Shown in pieces: positions 15,873-24,343 of a stretch of DNA of 64,000 nt (positions within the stretch are counted from its first letter, which is position 1; every line of letters starts with the position of its first letter). The stretch covers positions 1-64,000 of the forward strand of contig CAWFHN010000014.1 in NCBI GenBank assembly GCA_963815665.1, written 5' to 3'. Below the pieces are notes generated by a model that was not told the DNA's origin, did not search any database, and was given only the letters and a program-made list of their open reading frames with translations. The stretch is from DASUPK01 sp963815665 (GTDB lineage: Bacteria; Actinomycetota; Thermoleophilia; Solirubrobacterales; 70-9). The translations under genes were made by a program, and so were the position numbers.

Positions 15873-17096
15873 TTACGTCAGGGCGCGGATCGCCAGCGCC
15901 CCGAAGCTCTCGACCGCCGCGCGCAGGTCCTCCTCGGAGGTGTCCTCGTCGCGGGCGTGGCTGATGCCGCCGATCGACGGGGAGAAGATCATCGCGGTCG
16001 GCATGTGCGGGGCCATCGAGGCGGCGTCGTGCAGCGCCCCGCTGGGCAGTTCGAAGCGGGTGCCGGTGACCTGCTCGCATGCCTCTGCCGCGAGACCGAC
16101 CAGGCCGGAATCGAAGGCGATCGGCTCGATCCGCCAGATCGGCTCCTCCGCCGCCTCGCAGCCTCGCTCGGCGGCGCAGGCGTCCACCGCCTCCCGTGCG
16201 GCGGTCAGCATCCGGGCCAGTGCGGCCGCCTCGCGGTGGCGGAGGTCGACCTGCATCGAAGCCAGTTCGGCGACCGCGGTCACGATGCCAGGCTCGTAGG
16301 CGACCACGCCGACGGTGCCCACCCCGCCCTCCGCGATTGCGATCTCCTCGATCCGCAGGGCGGCGGCCGCGGCGGCGAGGCCGGCGTCGTGGCGGGCATC
16401 CATCGGGGTCGTACCGGCGTGGGCGGCGTGCCCGCGAATGACGAAGCGCAGCCGCTCGACGCCGGCGCAGCCGCTCACCGCCGCCGCCTCAATGCCCTTC
16501 GCCTCCAGAACCGGCCCCTGCTCGATGTGCAGTTCCAGATACGAGTCAAGTCTCTCGAGCCGGGTGCGGCACTCCACGACCCGCTCGAGCTCGACCCCGT
16601 TCTCGGCGAGCACCCCCGGTGCTCGGAGCCCGTCGGAGTCCCGCGCGTCCGCCAGCTCGGCCGGATCGAACGTGCCCGCGGCGGCCGAGCTGCCGAACAG
16701 GCTGCGGCCGAAACGGGCGCCCTCCTCGTCCGCCCAGTCCACCAGGGCGAGCGTCCTCGGCGGGTCCGTCTCGGCGCCCGCCCAGGCTCGCAGCACACCG
16801 AGCGCGCACATCACACCCAGCGCGCCGTCCAGCCAGCCCCCATCGGGAACCGAGTCGAGGTGGGATCCGACCGCCAGCGCCGGCTCGGAATCGCCCCGGA
16901 GGTAGGCCCAGGCATTACCCGCCTCGTCGATCTCGGGCTCGAGTCGGATCTCCGCGAGGAGCTCCCGCAGGAACTCGCGCGCGCGGCGCCATCCGTCGCC
17001 CCAGCAGAGCCGCTGGGCGCCCTGGTCGTCCCCCGTCCGGTCCCGAAGCTCGCACAGGTCGGCGATCACGCGATCCGCATCGATCGTAGGGGTCAC
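15873..17096 (-). CDS. M20-family Zn amidohydrolase (allantoate / N-carbamoyl amino acid hydrolase type)
   Basis: 407 aa, the family length. Metal and catalytic motifs: VGSHLDSVPDGGWLDGALGV (His/Asp ligands), DWADEEGARFGRSLFGS (catalytic Glu-Glu), LELHIEQGPVLE, and RGHAAHAGTTPMDARHD, the hallmark of the ureido-hydrolase branch (AllC, beta-ureidopropionase, L-carbamoylase). It should hydrolyse an N-carbamoyl group to CO2, NH3 and an amine. Start GTG 17094-17096 overlaps the upstream amidinohydrolase stop (GTGA). It is the last gene of a four-gene operon with a decarboxylase and amidinohydrolase, hinting at N-carbamoylputrescine or citrulline as substrate (inference). Confidence 0.85.
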   Translation of the reverse strand: MTPTIDADRVIADLCELRDRTGDDQGAQRLCWGDGWRRAREFLRELLAEIRLEPEIDEAGNAWAYLRGDSEPALAVGSHLDSVPDGGWLDGALGVMCALGVLRAWAGAETDPPRTLALVDWADEEGARFGRSLFGSSAAAGTFDPAELADARDSDGLRAPGVLAENGVELERVVECRTRLERLDSYLELHIEQGPVLEAKGIEAAAVSGCAGVERLRFVIRGHAAHAGTTPMDARHDAGLAAAAAALRIEEIAIAEGGVGTVGVVAYEPGIVTAVAELASMQVDLRHREAAALARMLTAAREAVDACAAERGCEAAEEPIWRIEPIAFDSGLVGLAAEACEQVTGTRFELPSGALHDAASMAPHMPTAMIFSPSIGGISHARDEDTSEEDLRAAVESFGALAIRALT

Positions 17097-17968
17097 CCAA
17101 CTCCCTCCCGCCGCAGCGCCTGACTCAGGCAATGGGGGCCGCCGCCGCCGAGGGTGAACATGGAGAGGTCCAGCTCGATCACCTCCAACCCGCGCGCCCG
17201 CAGGGCTGCGTTCAGGTCCTGGGCGCCGGCAGCGGAGATCACCCGCTCGCCCCCGAGCGAGATCGCGTTGGCGCCGAGCGTGAAGGCGTGCTCCTCGCGC
17301 ACGTCGATCAGGTCGAAGCCCTTGCCGCGCAGCCACTCGACCGCCGCCGCGGGCAGCACCTCGGTGCACACGGCCGCCAGCTTCTCGCCCAGGACCGCCG
17401 TCAGCACGTCGATGTGGACGTAGCGCTCGGGAATCGGCTGGACGCGCGCCTCCCAGCCGTCCTCTCGGAACCAACCCGCCAGCTGCCCCGCCGCGACCTC
17501 CTGTGTGCGGGTCTCTCCGCAGCCGATCATCACGCTGCCGGGTTCGACGATCATCACGTCGCCGCCCTCCAGGGAGCCGGCGGTGATCATGCCGCGGATC
17601 GGAATGCCGTGCTCCTGGTGGAAGCGGATCGCGGGGGCGTACTCGCCGCGCCGCCACCACTGCGCGGGCTGGGTGATCACGGTCCCGTTCGGGCCCATCG
17701 TGCTCGAGTCGCGGGTGAACACTCCGTAGGGCAGGGCCGGGTCGGTCTCGAGGAAGTGGCAGCGGACGCCGGCGTCCTCGTAGGCGCTGACGAGCGCTTG
17801 ATGCTGGGATGAGGCCAGCTCGGGATCGAAGCGATGTCCGGCCTCGAGGGTGGCGCGCGTGATCGCGCTGGTCTCACGCCAGCGGAAGGCATCCGGTCGG
17901 CAGAGGAGGACGTCGAGCAGGCGCCCGTACTCGGAGTCGACGCCCCAGGCCTGCCCTGCGGCGCTCAT
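17093..17968 (-). CDS. amidinotransferase-fold hydrolase (DDAH / arginine deiminase-like)
   Basis: 291 aa pentein-fold enzyme. Substrate-binding and catalytic motifs are visible: PYGVFTRDSSTMGPNG, AGSLEGGDVMIVEPG, the catalytic His in ERYVHIDVLTAVLG, and the nucleophile Cys near the C-terminus in TLGGGGPHCLSQAL. These enzymes hydrolyse a guanidino group to a ureido group (dimethylarginine or arginine to citrulline; some members act on agmatine). Start ATG 17966-17968 overlaps the decarboxylase stop (ATGA), and its own stop overlaps the M20 hydrolase start. Operon context favours arginine, agmatine or a derivative. Confidence 0.85.
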   Translation of the reverse strand: MSAAGQAWGVDSEYGRLLDVLLCRPDAFRWRETSAITRATLEAGHRFDPELASSQHQALVSAYEDAGVRCHFLETDPALPYGVFTRDSSTMGPNGTVITQPAQWWRRGEYAPAIRFHQEHGIPIRGMITAGSLEGGDVMIVEPGSVMIGCGETRTQEVAAGQLAGWFREDGWEARVQPIPERYVHIDVLTAVLGEKLAAVCTEVLPAAAVEWLRGKGFDLIDVREEHAFTLGANAISLGGERVISAAGAQDLNAALRARGLEVIELDLSMFTLGGGGPHCLSQALRREGVG

Positions 17969-19458
17969 TCGGAGACCACCCGGATCGTTCGCAGGGATCG
18001 GTCGCTCGCCCCGCGCACCAGCCCTCCGTGGGCAAGAGAGTCGGCGATGTAGGCGATGGTCGGCTGTGTCAGCCGCTCGCCCGGGAGGACGTTGGGAACG
18101 CCCGGCGGGTAGGCGGCAAGGGACTCGGCGGCGATCCGGCCCTCGGCATCCTCGAAGGGGACCACCTCCTGCGGCCCCAGAAAGGCGTCCCGGGGGGCGA
18201 GCTCGAGTGGGCCCCACGGAGGGGGCTCGGCGAAGGCTCGGCGCTGCTCGACGTCGGCGGAGCCGATCTGCTCGACCGCGCGCTGGAGCCCCTCCACCAG
18301 TCGGTCGGCCGTTGCGGTGGGAGTCTCGCCGATTCCGAAGACGGCGACGATCACGTTCTCGGAGAAGAGCTCGAGGACGACGTCGTCCCTCTCCCTCATC
18401 AGCTCGGCGATCCTGTGGCCGGTCGCCCCGGTGCCGCGGACGTCGACGGAGAGGCGCAGCGGATCCCAGGCCGCGACGCTGGCCCTTCCTGCCAGGCGCT
18501 CGTCGAGCACGTCGAGGCCGGGGATCTCCCTTACGCGCTCGCGCGTCCGCGCCAATGTTTCGAGTGTCTCGTCCAGCAGCTCCTGGCCCCTGGTCGCCGC
18601 GAAGCGCCGCCCCGCGTCGAGAGAGGCGGTCAACAGCGCGTTCGGGCTGGTGGACTCCACGAGCGTGACGGAGCGGTCGACCACGTCCTCATCCACCCGG
18701 CCGCCGTCGCCGAGATGGAGGATCGCCGACTGGGTGAAGCTGCCCACGATCTTGTGGGTGCTGGAGAGCACCATGTCGGCGCCGCCGCGCAGAGCCCCGA
18801 TCGGCAGGTCCGGGTGGAAGTAGAGGTGCGAGCCCCAGGCCTCGTCCACGACCAGGGGGACGCCCCGGGCATGGGCGACCTCCGCGAGCTCAGCAATGCG
18901 TGCCACGGCCCCGAAGTACGTCGGCGAGACCAGCATCGCCGCCTCGGCGCCGGGCTCGGACTCGAGCGCTGCGTCCAGGGCCTCGGGTGTCACGCAGTGC
19001 GCGATGCCCAGCTCGGGATCGATCTCCGGCGCCACGAAGCTCGGACGCAGGCCCGAGAGCACGAGCCCGTCGATGATCGAGGAGTGGACGTTTCGCTGTA
19101 CCACCACCGGTCCGCGGTTTGGCGGACCGGTCCTCAGCTCGCCGGTGGCATGGGCGAGCGTCATGCAGATCGCGTGATTACCGCCGGACGCGCCGTTGAG
19201 CAGGAACCAGCTGCGCTGCGCGCCCCAGGCATCCGCCGCGAGGCGCTGGGCCCGCTGGAACGGCGTGGGCTCGGGCCCGACGTCGATCCCCTCGATCCCC
19301 GCGGGGAGGTCGTGTAGGACCGCGGCCTCGCCGAGGGCCTCGATCAGCGCCGGATCGGCGCCGACTCCCTTGTGCCCCGGGATGTGAAAGCGGCCCGGAT
19401 TTCGCGCCACATAGGAGACGACCGCGTCGAGGTAGGGAGCTTCGCTCTGATCGGCCAT
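17965..19458 (-). CDS. Orn/Lys/Arg decarboxylase (PLP fold type I)
   Basis: 497 aa SpeA/LdcC-like decarboxylase. GRFHIPGHKGVG opens the large domain. FLLNGASGGNHAI binds the cofactor phosphate, VDEAWGSHLYFHP holds the Asp to the pyridine nitrogen, and LSSTHKIVGSFTQSAIL carries the PLP lysine. It lacks the N-terminal wing domain of the inducible E. coli enzymes, like the Bacillus SpeA type. It should release CO2 from arginine, lysine or ornithine to give agmatine, cadaverine or putrescine. It lies 7 bp after the aldehyde dehydrogenase and overlaps the amidinohydrolase, whose presence favours arginine. Confidence 0.88.
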   Translation of the reverse strand: MADQSEAPYLDAVVSYVARNPGRFHIPGHKGVGADPALIEALGEAAVLHDLPAGIEGIDVGPEPTPFQRAQRLAADAWGAQRSWFLLNGASGGNHAICMTLAHATGELRTGPPNRGPVVVQRNVHSSIIDGLVLSGLRPSFVAPEIDPELGIAHCVTPEALDAALESEPGAEAAMLVSPTYFGAVARIAELAEVAHARGVPLVVDEAWGSHLYFHPDLPIGALRGGADMVLSSTHKIVGSFTQSAILHLGDGGRVDEDVVDRSVTLVESTSPNALLTASLDAGRRFAATRGQELLDETLETLARTRERVREIPGLDVLDERLAGRASVAAWDPLRLSVDVRGTGATGHRIAELMRERDDVVLELFSENVIVAVFGIGETPTATADRLVEGLQRAVEQIGSADVEQRRAFAEPPPWGPLELAPRDAFLGPQEVVPFEDAEGRIAAESLAAYPPGVPNVLPGERLTQPTIAYIADSLAHGGLVRGASDRSLRTIRVVSE

Positions 19459-19465
19459 TGGTCGC

Positions 19466-20965
19466 CTACGCTCCGTGCGGTTGCTCGCCGCCGGTGTAGC
19501 TCGAGTACGGATACCACCACTCCTTGAGGGCGACCTCGCTCTCGATGTGGACGTGCTTCGTCTCCTGGAAGGCCTCGAGCCCCTCGCGGCCCAGCTCGCG
19601 GCCGAGCCCGGACTGCTTGTAGCCGCCGAACGGCCCCGCGTCGTTATCCGTGAGCGGGTCGTTGAACCAGACGGTGCCGGCCTTCACCTCGCGCATGCAG
19701 CGCAGGATGGTCTTGAAGTCCTGGGTGTAGATGTTGGCTCCAAGCCCGTAGGGGGTCGAGTTCGCGAGCTCGATGGCCTCGTCCAGGCTCTTCACGCGGA
19801 CCATGGGCGCGACCGGGCCGAACGTCTCCTCGCGCAGGAGATCGGTCTCGGCGGAGGCGCCGGTGACCACCGCCGGAGCGAAGAAGTGCCCGCGGTCCTG
19901 ACCGCCCGAGTCGCCCCCGACGACGAGCTCGGCGCCCGCGCCCACGGCGGCCTCCACCTGCGCGGCGACTTTCTGGCGCTGATTCGCCGAGACCATCGGG
20001 CCGATGTCGGTGTCGCTCTGCATCGGATCGCCGATCACGAGGCTCTTCGTGTAGTCGACGAACGCCGACAGGTAGTCGTCGTAGACGTCATCCAGCACAT
20101 AGAACCGCTCCGCGGACGTGCAGACCTGCCCGGAGTTGAGGAACGCCGCCCAGGCCCCGCCCTTGGCGGCCACGTCGATGCGGTCCACGACGTCGGAGCA
20201 GACGATGAACGGGTCCTTCCCGCCCATCTCGAGGTTGACGCGCGCCATGCGATCGACGCAGGCAAGCGCGACCTTCTTGCCGGTCGCAACGGAGCCGGTG
20301 AAGGCGATTCCGTCGATTCGCGGTTCGGACGCGATCGCGGCACCGACCTCCGGTCCGCCGGCCACGAGGTTGACCACGCCGGGCGGCAGGTGGTCGAGGC
20401 AGGAGGCGAGCATCAGCGTCGAGAGCGGCGTGATCTCAGAGGGCTTGGCGACGAGAGCGTTGCCCGCGGCCAGCGCGGGCGCCATCTTCCACGCCAGAAG
20501 CAGCAGCGGATAGTTCCAGGGCACGATGCAGCCGATCACCCCGAGGGGCTCCTTGACCACCAGCGAGAGCTGACTCGACTCGATCGGCGGAATCACCCGT
20601 CCAGCGGAATCCCGCCCGATCTCCGCGTAATAGTCGAAGCAGGCGGCCGTCCAACCGACCTCATCGGAGTTCTCAACCAGAGGCTTCCCGCCCTCGAGCG
20701 TCATCACCTCGGCAAGCTCGTCCGTCCGCGCCCGCAACCGTGTCGCGACCTCGCGAAGCAACTCGCCCCGATCCACCGCCGGAGTCCTGCCCCATTCCCT
20801 GGAGGCCTCCACGGCGGCCGTCACCGCCGCATCGACCTGTTCAGGATCGGCCGTCCCTACAGAGGCGACGCTCTCCTCGGTGAAGGGGTTTTCGACGTCG
20901 AGCGGCGCCCCATCGCCGGAGACCAGCTCTCCATCGATCAGCAGACGAGTCTCGAGCTGCGCCAC
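19466..20965 (-). CDS. NAD(P)-dependent aldehyde dehydrogenase (betaine/aminoaldehyde type)
   Basis: 499 aa. Standard ALDH motifs: VIGCIVPWNYPLLLLAWKM, FTGSVATGKK, the general base Glu in VNLEMGGKDPFIV, the catalytic Cys in NSGQVCTSAERFYVLDD, and the C-terminal PFGGYKQSGLGRELG. It oxidises an aldehyde to the acid. As first gene of the decarboxylase operon it probably acts on an amine-derived aldehyde. Start GTG 20963-20965 has no evident Shine-Dalgarno; a large hairpin lies about 50-120 bases upstream. A second ALDH is at 33084-34571. Confidence 0.88.
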   Translation of the reverse strand: MAQLETRLLIDGELVSGDGAPLDVENPFTEESVASVGTADPEQVDAAVTAAVEASREWGRTPAVDRGELLREVATRLRARTDELAEVMTLEGGKPLVENSDEVGWTAACFDYYAEIGRDSAGRVIPPIESSQLSLVVKEPLGVIGCIVPWNYPLLLLAWKMAPALAAGNALVAKPSEITPLSTLMLASCLDHLPPGVVNLVAGGPEVGAAIASEPRIDGIAFTGSVATGKKVALACVDRMARVNLEMGGKDPFIVCSDVVDRIDVAAKGGAWAAFLNSGQVCTSAERFYVLDDVYDDYLSAFVDYTKSLVIGDPMQSDTDIGPMVSANQRQKVAAQVEAAVGAGAELVVGGDSGGQDRGHFFAPAVVTGASAETDLLREETFGPVAPMVRVKSLDEAIELANSTPYGLGANIYTQDFKTILRCMREVKAGTVWFNDPLTDNDAGPFGGYKQSGLGRELGREGLEAFQETKHVHIESEVALKEWWYPYSSYTGGEQPHGA

Positions 20966-21015
20966 ACAGCGATCGTATTGGCCCGCCGCCAGCCGTCGCC
21001 GAGCGACCAGCGCCT

Positions 21016-21088
21016 GGGGCCGGCGCCGGCAGCCGCCGTGCGAGGCTGCGCCAGCAGCGAGCAGTAGGCGGCTGCCGGCGACGGCCCC
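21016..21088. repeat. 22-bp inverted repeat (21 of 22 matched), 29-base loop
   Basis: Arms 21016-21037 and 21067-21088 pair over 22 positions with one mismatch at the eighth. The loop is itself CAG/CTG-rich. The element lies upstream of the aldehyde dehydrogenase on the minus strand, so it would be a very stable hairpin in the leader RNA if transcription starts beyond it. Confidence 0.6.
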
Positions 21089-21203
21089 ACGTCAATAAGA
21101 GCAAGGCGGGGTAGGACGGCCAGGGGGAGAAGGAAACCGGCCGCCCTATCCGCCCGCCTGCGCCGAGGCGAAACTCGGCGGAGGCGAGGCATCGCAAATA
21201 TGT

Positions 21204-21242
21204 GGGCGGGCGCCGGAGTAGGGGGTCTCCGAACGCCCGCCC
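21204..21242. repeat. compound hairpin, 9-bp plus 5-bp stems
   Basis: GGGCGGGCG (21204-21212) pairs with CGCCCGCCC (21234-21242), and inside it CGGAG (21214-21218) pairs with CTCCG (21227-21231). It lies between the larger inverted repeat and the candidate promoter of the sigma gene. It could act as a terminator for upstream readthrough or as a leader element for the minus-strand operon. Confidence 0.45.
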
Positions 21243-21272
21243 GCTGCCTCGACTCAGAACGTGGCTTACCCT

Positions 21273-21298
21273 GCCTCTGAACGCGTAAACGTGGGTAT
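21273..21298 (+). promoter_or_regulatory. weak candidate stress-sigma promoter for the sigma gene
   Basis: GGGTAT at 21293-21298 matches the -10 of actinobacterial SigB/SigF promoters, with GCCTC 15 bases upstream fitting the loose GNNTN -35. Autoregulation of such sigma genes is common. The -35 match is weak. Confidence 0.3.
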
Positions 21299-21450
21299 TA
21301 GCGTCCTTCCGCTCGGCCCTGCGCCTCGTTTTCGCGCAATGTTCCGGTCTCCTTATTGCTGGGTAGCTAGGCTACGTGGGCGACTCGACATGCCCTGCCC
21401 GAGGGCAGGACGCCAGGGGGTCTGGCGCGGGTCGCGTGGAGCCGGGATCC

Positions 21451-22260
21451 ATGGACGAAATTGCCTCGGCAAACAACCAAATGAACGCGATGCCGTCCCC
21501 GGGGCCCCGAGAGCAGCTCGCCGGCGAGCGCCCCCTGCTCGAGCGGTATTCGAGGGACCACTCCCCGACAGTGCGAGAGGAGCTGGTCGACAGGTTCATG
21601 CCGCTCGCCAGGCGCCTCGCGGCGCGCTACGCCGGCGGCGCCGAGCCCTTCGACGATCTCGTCCAGGTCGCGAGTGTCGGGTTGGTCAAGGCGATCGACC
21701 GCTTCGACCCGGAGCGGGGAACCGCCTTCTCGACGTTCGCCGTCCCCACGATCCTGGGCGAGCTCAAGCGGCACTTCCGTGACCGCGGCTGGTCCGTGCA
21801 CGTTCCGCGGGACGTCCAGGAGCGAATCCTCAAGGTCGAGCGGGCGATGGCGGAGCTGCCCGCGAAGCTGGGGCACTCGCCGACCATCCAGGAGATCGGC
21901 CAGCGCATCGAGGCGAGCGACGAGGAGGTTCTCGAGGCCATGCACGCATCCCAGGGCCACCACGCGGTCTCCCTCGATGCGACCTCCAAGGTCGGCGACG
22001 GCGACGAGCCCGGTCCCCTTCGCGACCGGATCGGCGAGGAGGACCTCTCCTTCGACACGGTCGAGTACGGCGAGGCGATCGGTCCCGTGCTCAGCGAGAT
22101 CTCAGAGCGAGACCGAACCGTCCTCCACCTGCGCTTCGTTGAGGACCTGACGCAGAGCGAGATCGCCGAGCGCGTCGGCGTCTCCCAGATGCACGTCTCG
22201 CGCATCCTGCGCGCCACCATCGAGAAGCTGCGAAAGCGGATCCCGGACGAAGACCTCTAG
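21451..22260 (+). CDS. RNA polymerase sigma factor, SigB/SigF/SigG stress type
   Basis: 269 aa from ATG 21451 (an in-frame ATG at 21376 exists; GGAG lies about 10 bases before 21451). Region 2: FMPLARRLAARYAGGAEPFDDLVQVASVGLVKAIDRFDPERGTAF contains the core-binding and -10 helices, and AVPTILGELKRHFRDRGW is the SigB/F signature. Region 3 follows (VPRDVQERILKVERAMAELP). Region 4 ends with ISERDRTVLHLRFVEDLTQSEIAERVGVSQMHVSRIL. It directs RNA polymerase to general-stress promoters. It converges with rsbV-rsbW-like genes two bases beyond its stop, which should control its activity by partner switching. Confidence 0.92.
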   Translation: MDEIASANNQMNAMPSPGPREQLAGERPLLERYSRDHSPTVREELVDRFMPLARRLAARYAGGAEPFDDLVQVASVGLVKAIDRFDPERGTAFSTFAVPTILGELKRHFRDRGWSVHVPRDVQERILKVERAMAELPAKLGHSPTIQEIGQRIEASDEEVLEAMHASQGHHAVSLDATSKVGDGDEPGPLRDRIGEEDLSFDTVEYGEAIGPVLSEISERDRTVLHLRFVEDLTQSEIAERVGVSQMHVSRILRATIEKLRKRIPDEDL

Positions 22261-22262
22261 CG

Positions 22263-23066
22263 CTAGCGCTCGACCTCGAACACCAGGAACTCGACGGCTT
22301 CACCCTCGGAGGTCTCGTCCCTGGTGATCTCCATGGCGCTCGCCAGGCTGCGGAGGGAGCCTCCGGGCACGTCCATCTCGGCCATCAGCTTCTCGCCGGC
22401 TCCCTCCACCAGCGGCCCCACGCGCACGCCGAGGCTGCCGGCGCTGTCCTTGATGGTGATCCCGACGCGGCCGTCCGAGAAGTCATCCTCGCCGGAGGAT
22501 GAGACGGCGTCGCCGAGCAGCACCGTGTCGGCCAGGCGATCGACCGAGAACTCCGCCCGGGCCGCCAGCGCCCCCATAACCCGGGCGAGGACCGGCTTCG
22601 CTATCGCCCCCGGGGCAAGCGCCATCTCGAGCTCCTTCGGAACCTGGGTGGGGAGCCCGTTCTCTGCGAAGTCCGGGGGCGTGTAGCCGAAGCGGATCGT
22701 CGTCCTGCTTCCCAGTCGCCCGCCGCTGATCTCGAAGCTGTCGGAGAGGGCGGCGATCAGCGGGAGGCCGAGGCCGAGTGACGTGTCCCCCTCGCTCGCT
22801 CGCGGTCGAAAGCCGTGGCCGTCGTCCGCAACCTGGATCTCGAGCTGCTCACCGCCCGGGAGCGCGGTCACCCGCAGGGGCCCGGGCTCGTCGTCGTAGG
22901 CGTGCAGGACCACGTTGTTGCAGGCCTCCGTGATCACCGTCTTCAGGTCCGCGATCCGCGACCCGGCCAGCCCGAGGGCCTCGCCCAATCCCGCCACGGC
23001 CTGGCGGACGACCATGACGTTCTCGGCCGTCGCCGGCACCGTCAGCTCGAATCCGCTGGAGTTCAT
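22263..23066 (-). CDS. anti-sigma factor (RsbW/SpoIIAB-like HATPase) with extra C-terminal domain
   Basis: 267 aa. Residues 1-130 are a serine-kinase-type HATPase: N-box ITEACNNVVLHAYDDEPG, G1-box VADDGHGFRP, and GDTSLGLGLPLIAALSDSFEI. This part would hold the sigma factor and phosphorylate the STAS antagonist. Residues 145-267 are an extension absent from ordinary RsbW (about 150 aa); its pattern (ARVMGALAARAEFSVDRL, GRVGITIKDSAGSLGVRVGPL) looks like a second, degenerate HATPase half without ATP motifs. Start ATG overlaps the upstream rsbV-like stop (ATGA). Converges on the sigma gene. Confidence 0.83.
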   Translation of the reverse strand: MNSSGFELTVPATAENVMVVRQAVAGLGEALGLAGSRIADLKTVITEACNNVVLHAYDDEPGPLRVTALPGGEQLEIQVADDGHGFRPRASEGDTSLGLGLPLIAALSDSFEISGGRLGSRTTIRFGYTPPDFAENGLPTQVPKELEMALAPGAIAKPVLARVMGALAARAEFSVDRLADTVLLGDAVSSSGEDDFSDGRVGITIKDSAGSLGVRVGPLVEGAGEKLMAEMDVPGGSLRSLASAMEITRDETSEGEAVEFLVFEVER

Positions 23067-23467
23067 CCCGGTGGCGTCCCAGAGTTGCCCGAGACCTCGG
23101 TGAGGGCTTCCTCCCGCCGGGAGTGCACGGGCAGCTCGGCGCGCAGGCCCGTCACCTCGAGGACGCGGTCGACCGCGTCCGCCCCGTTTGAGTGCACAAC
23201 CGCAAAGCCAATGTCCGCTTCGGCCGCCCGCCGGCGGCCGTCGAGGATCACGCCGAGAATGGACGAGTCTACGAACGTGGCCGCGGAGAGATCGACGACC
23301 GTGGGCGTGCTCTCGTCGAGCAACCCATCGAGACGTCGCCGGAGATTCGGCGCCGTGCTCAGGTCGTGCTCTCCGGAGATGGTCAGCACCGCCAATCCTG
23401 CATCGGTTCGCTCAATAGCGAGCTCCCCAGTCCGCACACCGGCGAAACTACCTCGATTGGAGGGCAC
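23063..23467 (-). CDS. anti-sigma factor antagonist (RsbV-like STAS protein)
   Basis: 134 aa STAS domain. LAVLTISGEHDLSTAPNLRRRL is the first strand-helix. TVVDLSAATFVDSSILGVI contains the conserved serine phosphorylated by RsbW-type kinases. FAVVHSNGADAVDRVLEVTGL completes the fold. Dephosphorylated, it should bind the anti-sigma factor and free the sigma. GTG start at 23465-23467 follows the permease TGA with no gap, so it is translated from the polyamine-transporter transcript. Its stop overlaps rsbW. Confidence 0.88.
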   Translation of the reverse strand: MPSNRGSFAGVRTGELAIERTDAGLAVLTISGEHDLSTAPNLRRRLDGLLDESTPTVVDLSAATFVDSSILGVILDGRRRAAEADIGFAVVHSNGADAVDRVLEVTGLRAELPVHSRREEALTEVSGNSGTPPG

Positions 23468-24343
23468 TCAAACCTCCTGGTCGGGACGCACCGAAGCGAG
23501 GCGTTCCGCACGCCGCTGCTGCCAGACGCTGAACCCCATGGCGATCAGCGTCACCAGGAAGAGCATGGTGGCGATCACGTTCACCTCGACCGGGATCCCG
23601 CGCTGGAACGCGCCGAAGATGTAGAGGGGGAACGTCACGGTGGTCCCGGAGTTGAAGTTCGAGACCACGAAGTCGTCGATCGAGAGCGCGAAGGCTAGTA
23701 GCGCGGCAGCGACCACGCCGGGCATGATCAACGGCAGGGTGATCTTGCGGAAGGTGGTGAGCGGGTCCGCCCCGAGATCCTGTGCGGCCTCCTCGAGGCT
23801 GCGGTCGAAGCCGATCAGCCGCGAGCGCACGACCACGACCACGAAGCTGATGCAGAACATGACGTGGGCGATCAGCAGTGTGGTGAAGCCGAGCGGGAGC
23901 CCATAGATCAGGAAGAGCGAGAGCAGCGATGCGCCCATCACGACCTCCGGGGTGGCCATGGGGATCACGATCAGGAAGTTGGCCGGGCCCCTGCCGAAGA
24001 ACTGATAGCGGACCAGCGCCAGCGCGATCGCCGTACCCAGGGCGGTCGAGACAACCGTCGCGAGCCCCGCCAGCTTGAGGCTCGTGAGCAGCGCGCTGTT
24101 CAGGTCGGGGAGCCCGAAGGCATTGGACCAGTGGTCGACCGTGAAGCTGGTGAACGTGTAGTTGTACCTGCCGGCCGGATCGTTGAAGGAGAAGACGATG
24201 ATCACCGCGATCGGGATCAGCAGGTAGGCGATCGCGAGACCGGCGTAGATGTTGATCGCGTGCTCTCGCAGCCAGCGCCAGGCCCTCGTCAGGGCCGACT
24301 CGCGTCGCACCTGCAGCCGGGCCGTTGCGGCTCCCGCTTCCAT
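23468..24343 (-). CDS. potC: ABC transporter permease, PotC-like (spermidine/putrescine type)
   Basis: 291 aa inner-membrane permease with about six helices. The start of the membrane part is INIYAGLAIAYLLIPIAVIIVFSFND. The ATPase-contacting EAA loop is EEAAQDLGADPLTTFRKITLPLIMPG, and the end TFPLYIFGAFQRGIPVEVNVIATMLF is PotC-typical. ATG 24341-24343 overlaps the potB stop (ATGA). Its stop abuts the rsbV-like start, so transport and the stress module share a transcript. Confidence 0.9.
   Translation of the reverse strand: MEAGAATARLQVRRESALTRAWRWLREHAINIYAGLAIAYLLIPIAVIIVFSFNDPAGRYNYTFTSFTVDHWSNAFGLPDLNSALLTSLKLAGLATVVSTALGTAIALALVRYQFFGRGPANFLIVIPMATPEVVMGASLLSLFLIYGLPLGFTTLLIAHVMFCISFVVVVVRSRLIGFDRSLEEAAQDLGADPLTTFRKITLPLIMPGVVAAALLAFALSIDDFVVSNFNSGTTVTFPLYIFGAFQRGIPVEVNVIATMLFLVTLIAMGFSVWQQRRAERLASVRPDQEV

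Larger units (their letters stand above)
20966..21450. other. 485-bp divergent intergenic region with large inverted repeats
   Basis: This gap separates the minus-strand ALDH operon from the plus-strand sigma gene. I see no credible protein. It holds a 22-bp-arm inverted repeat (21016-21088), a second compound hairpin (21204-21242), a possible stress-sigma promoter (GGGTAT at 21293-21298) and a shorter hairpin-prone CCTGCCCGAGGGCAGG at 21393-21408. It is probably a double promoter region with structured leaders. Confidence 0.5.

Noticed and set aside
17097..17660. N-terminal extension of the M20 hydrolase frame
   Set aside because: It lies opposite in frame to the amidinohydrolase coding region. 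GTG 17094-17096 with GTGA overlap gives the normal family length.
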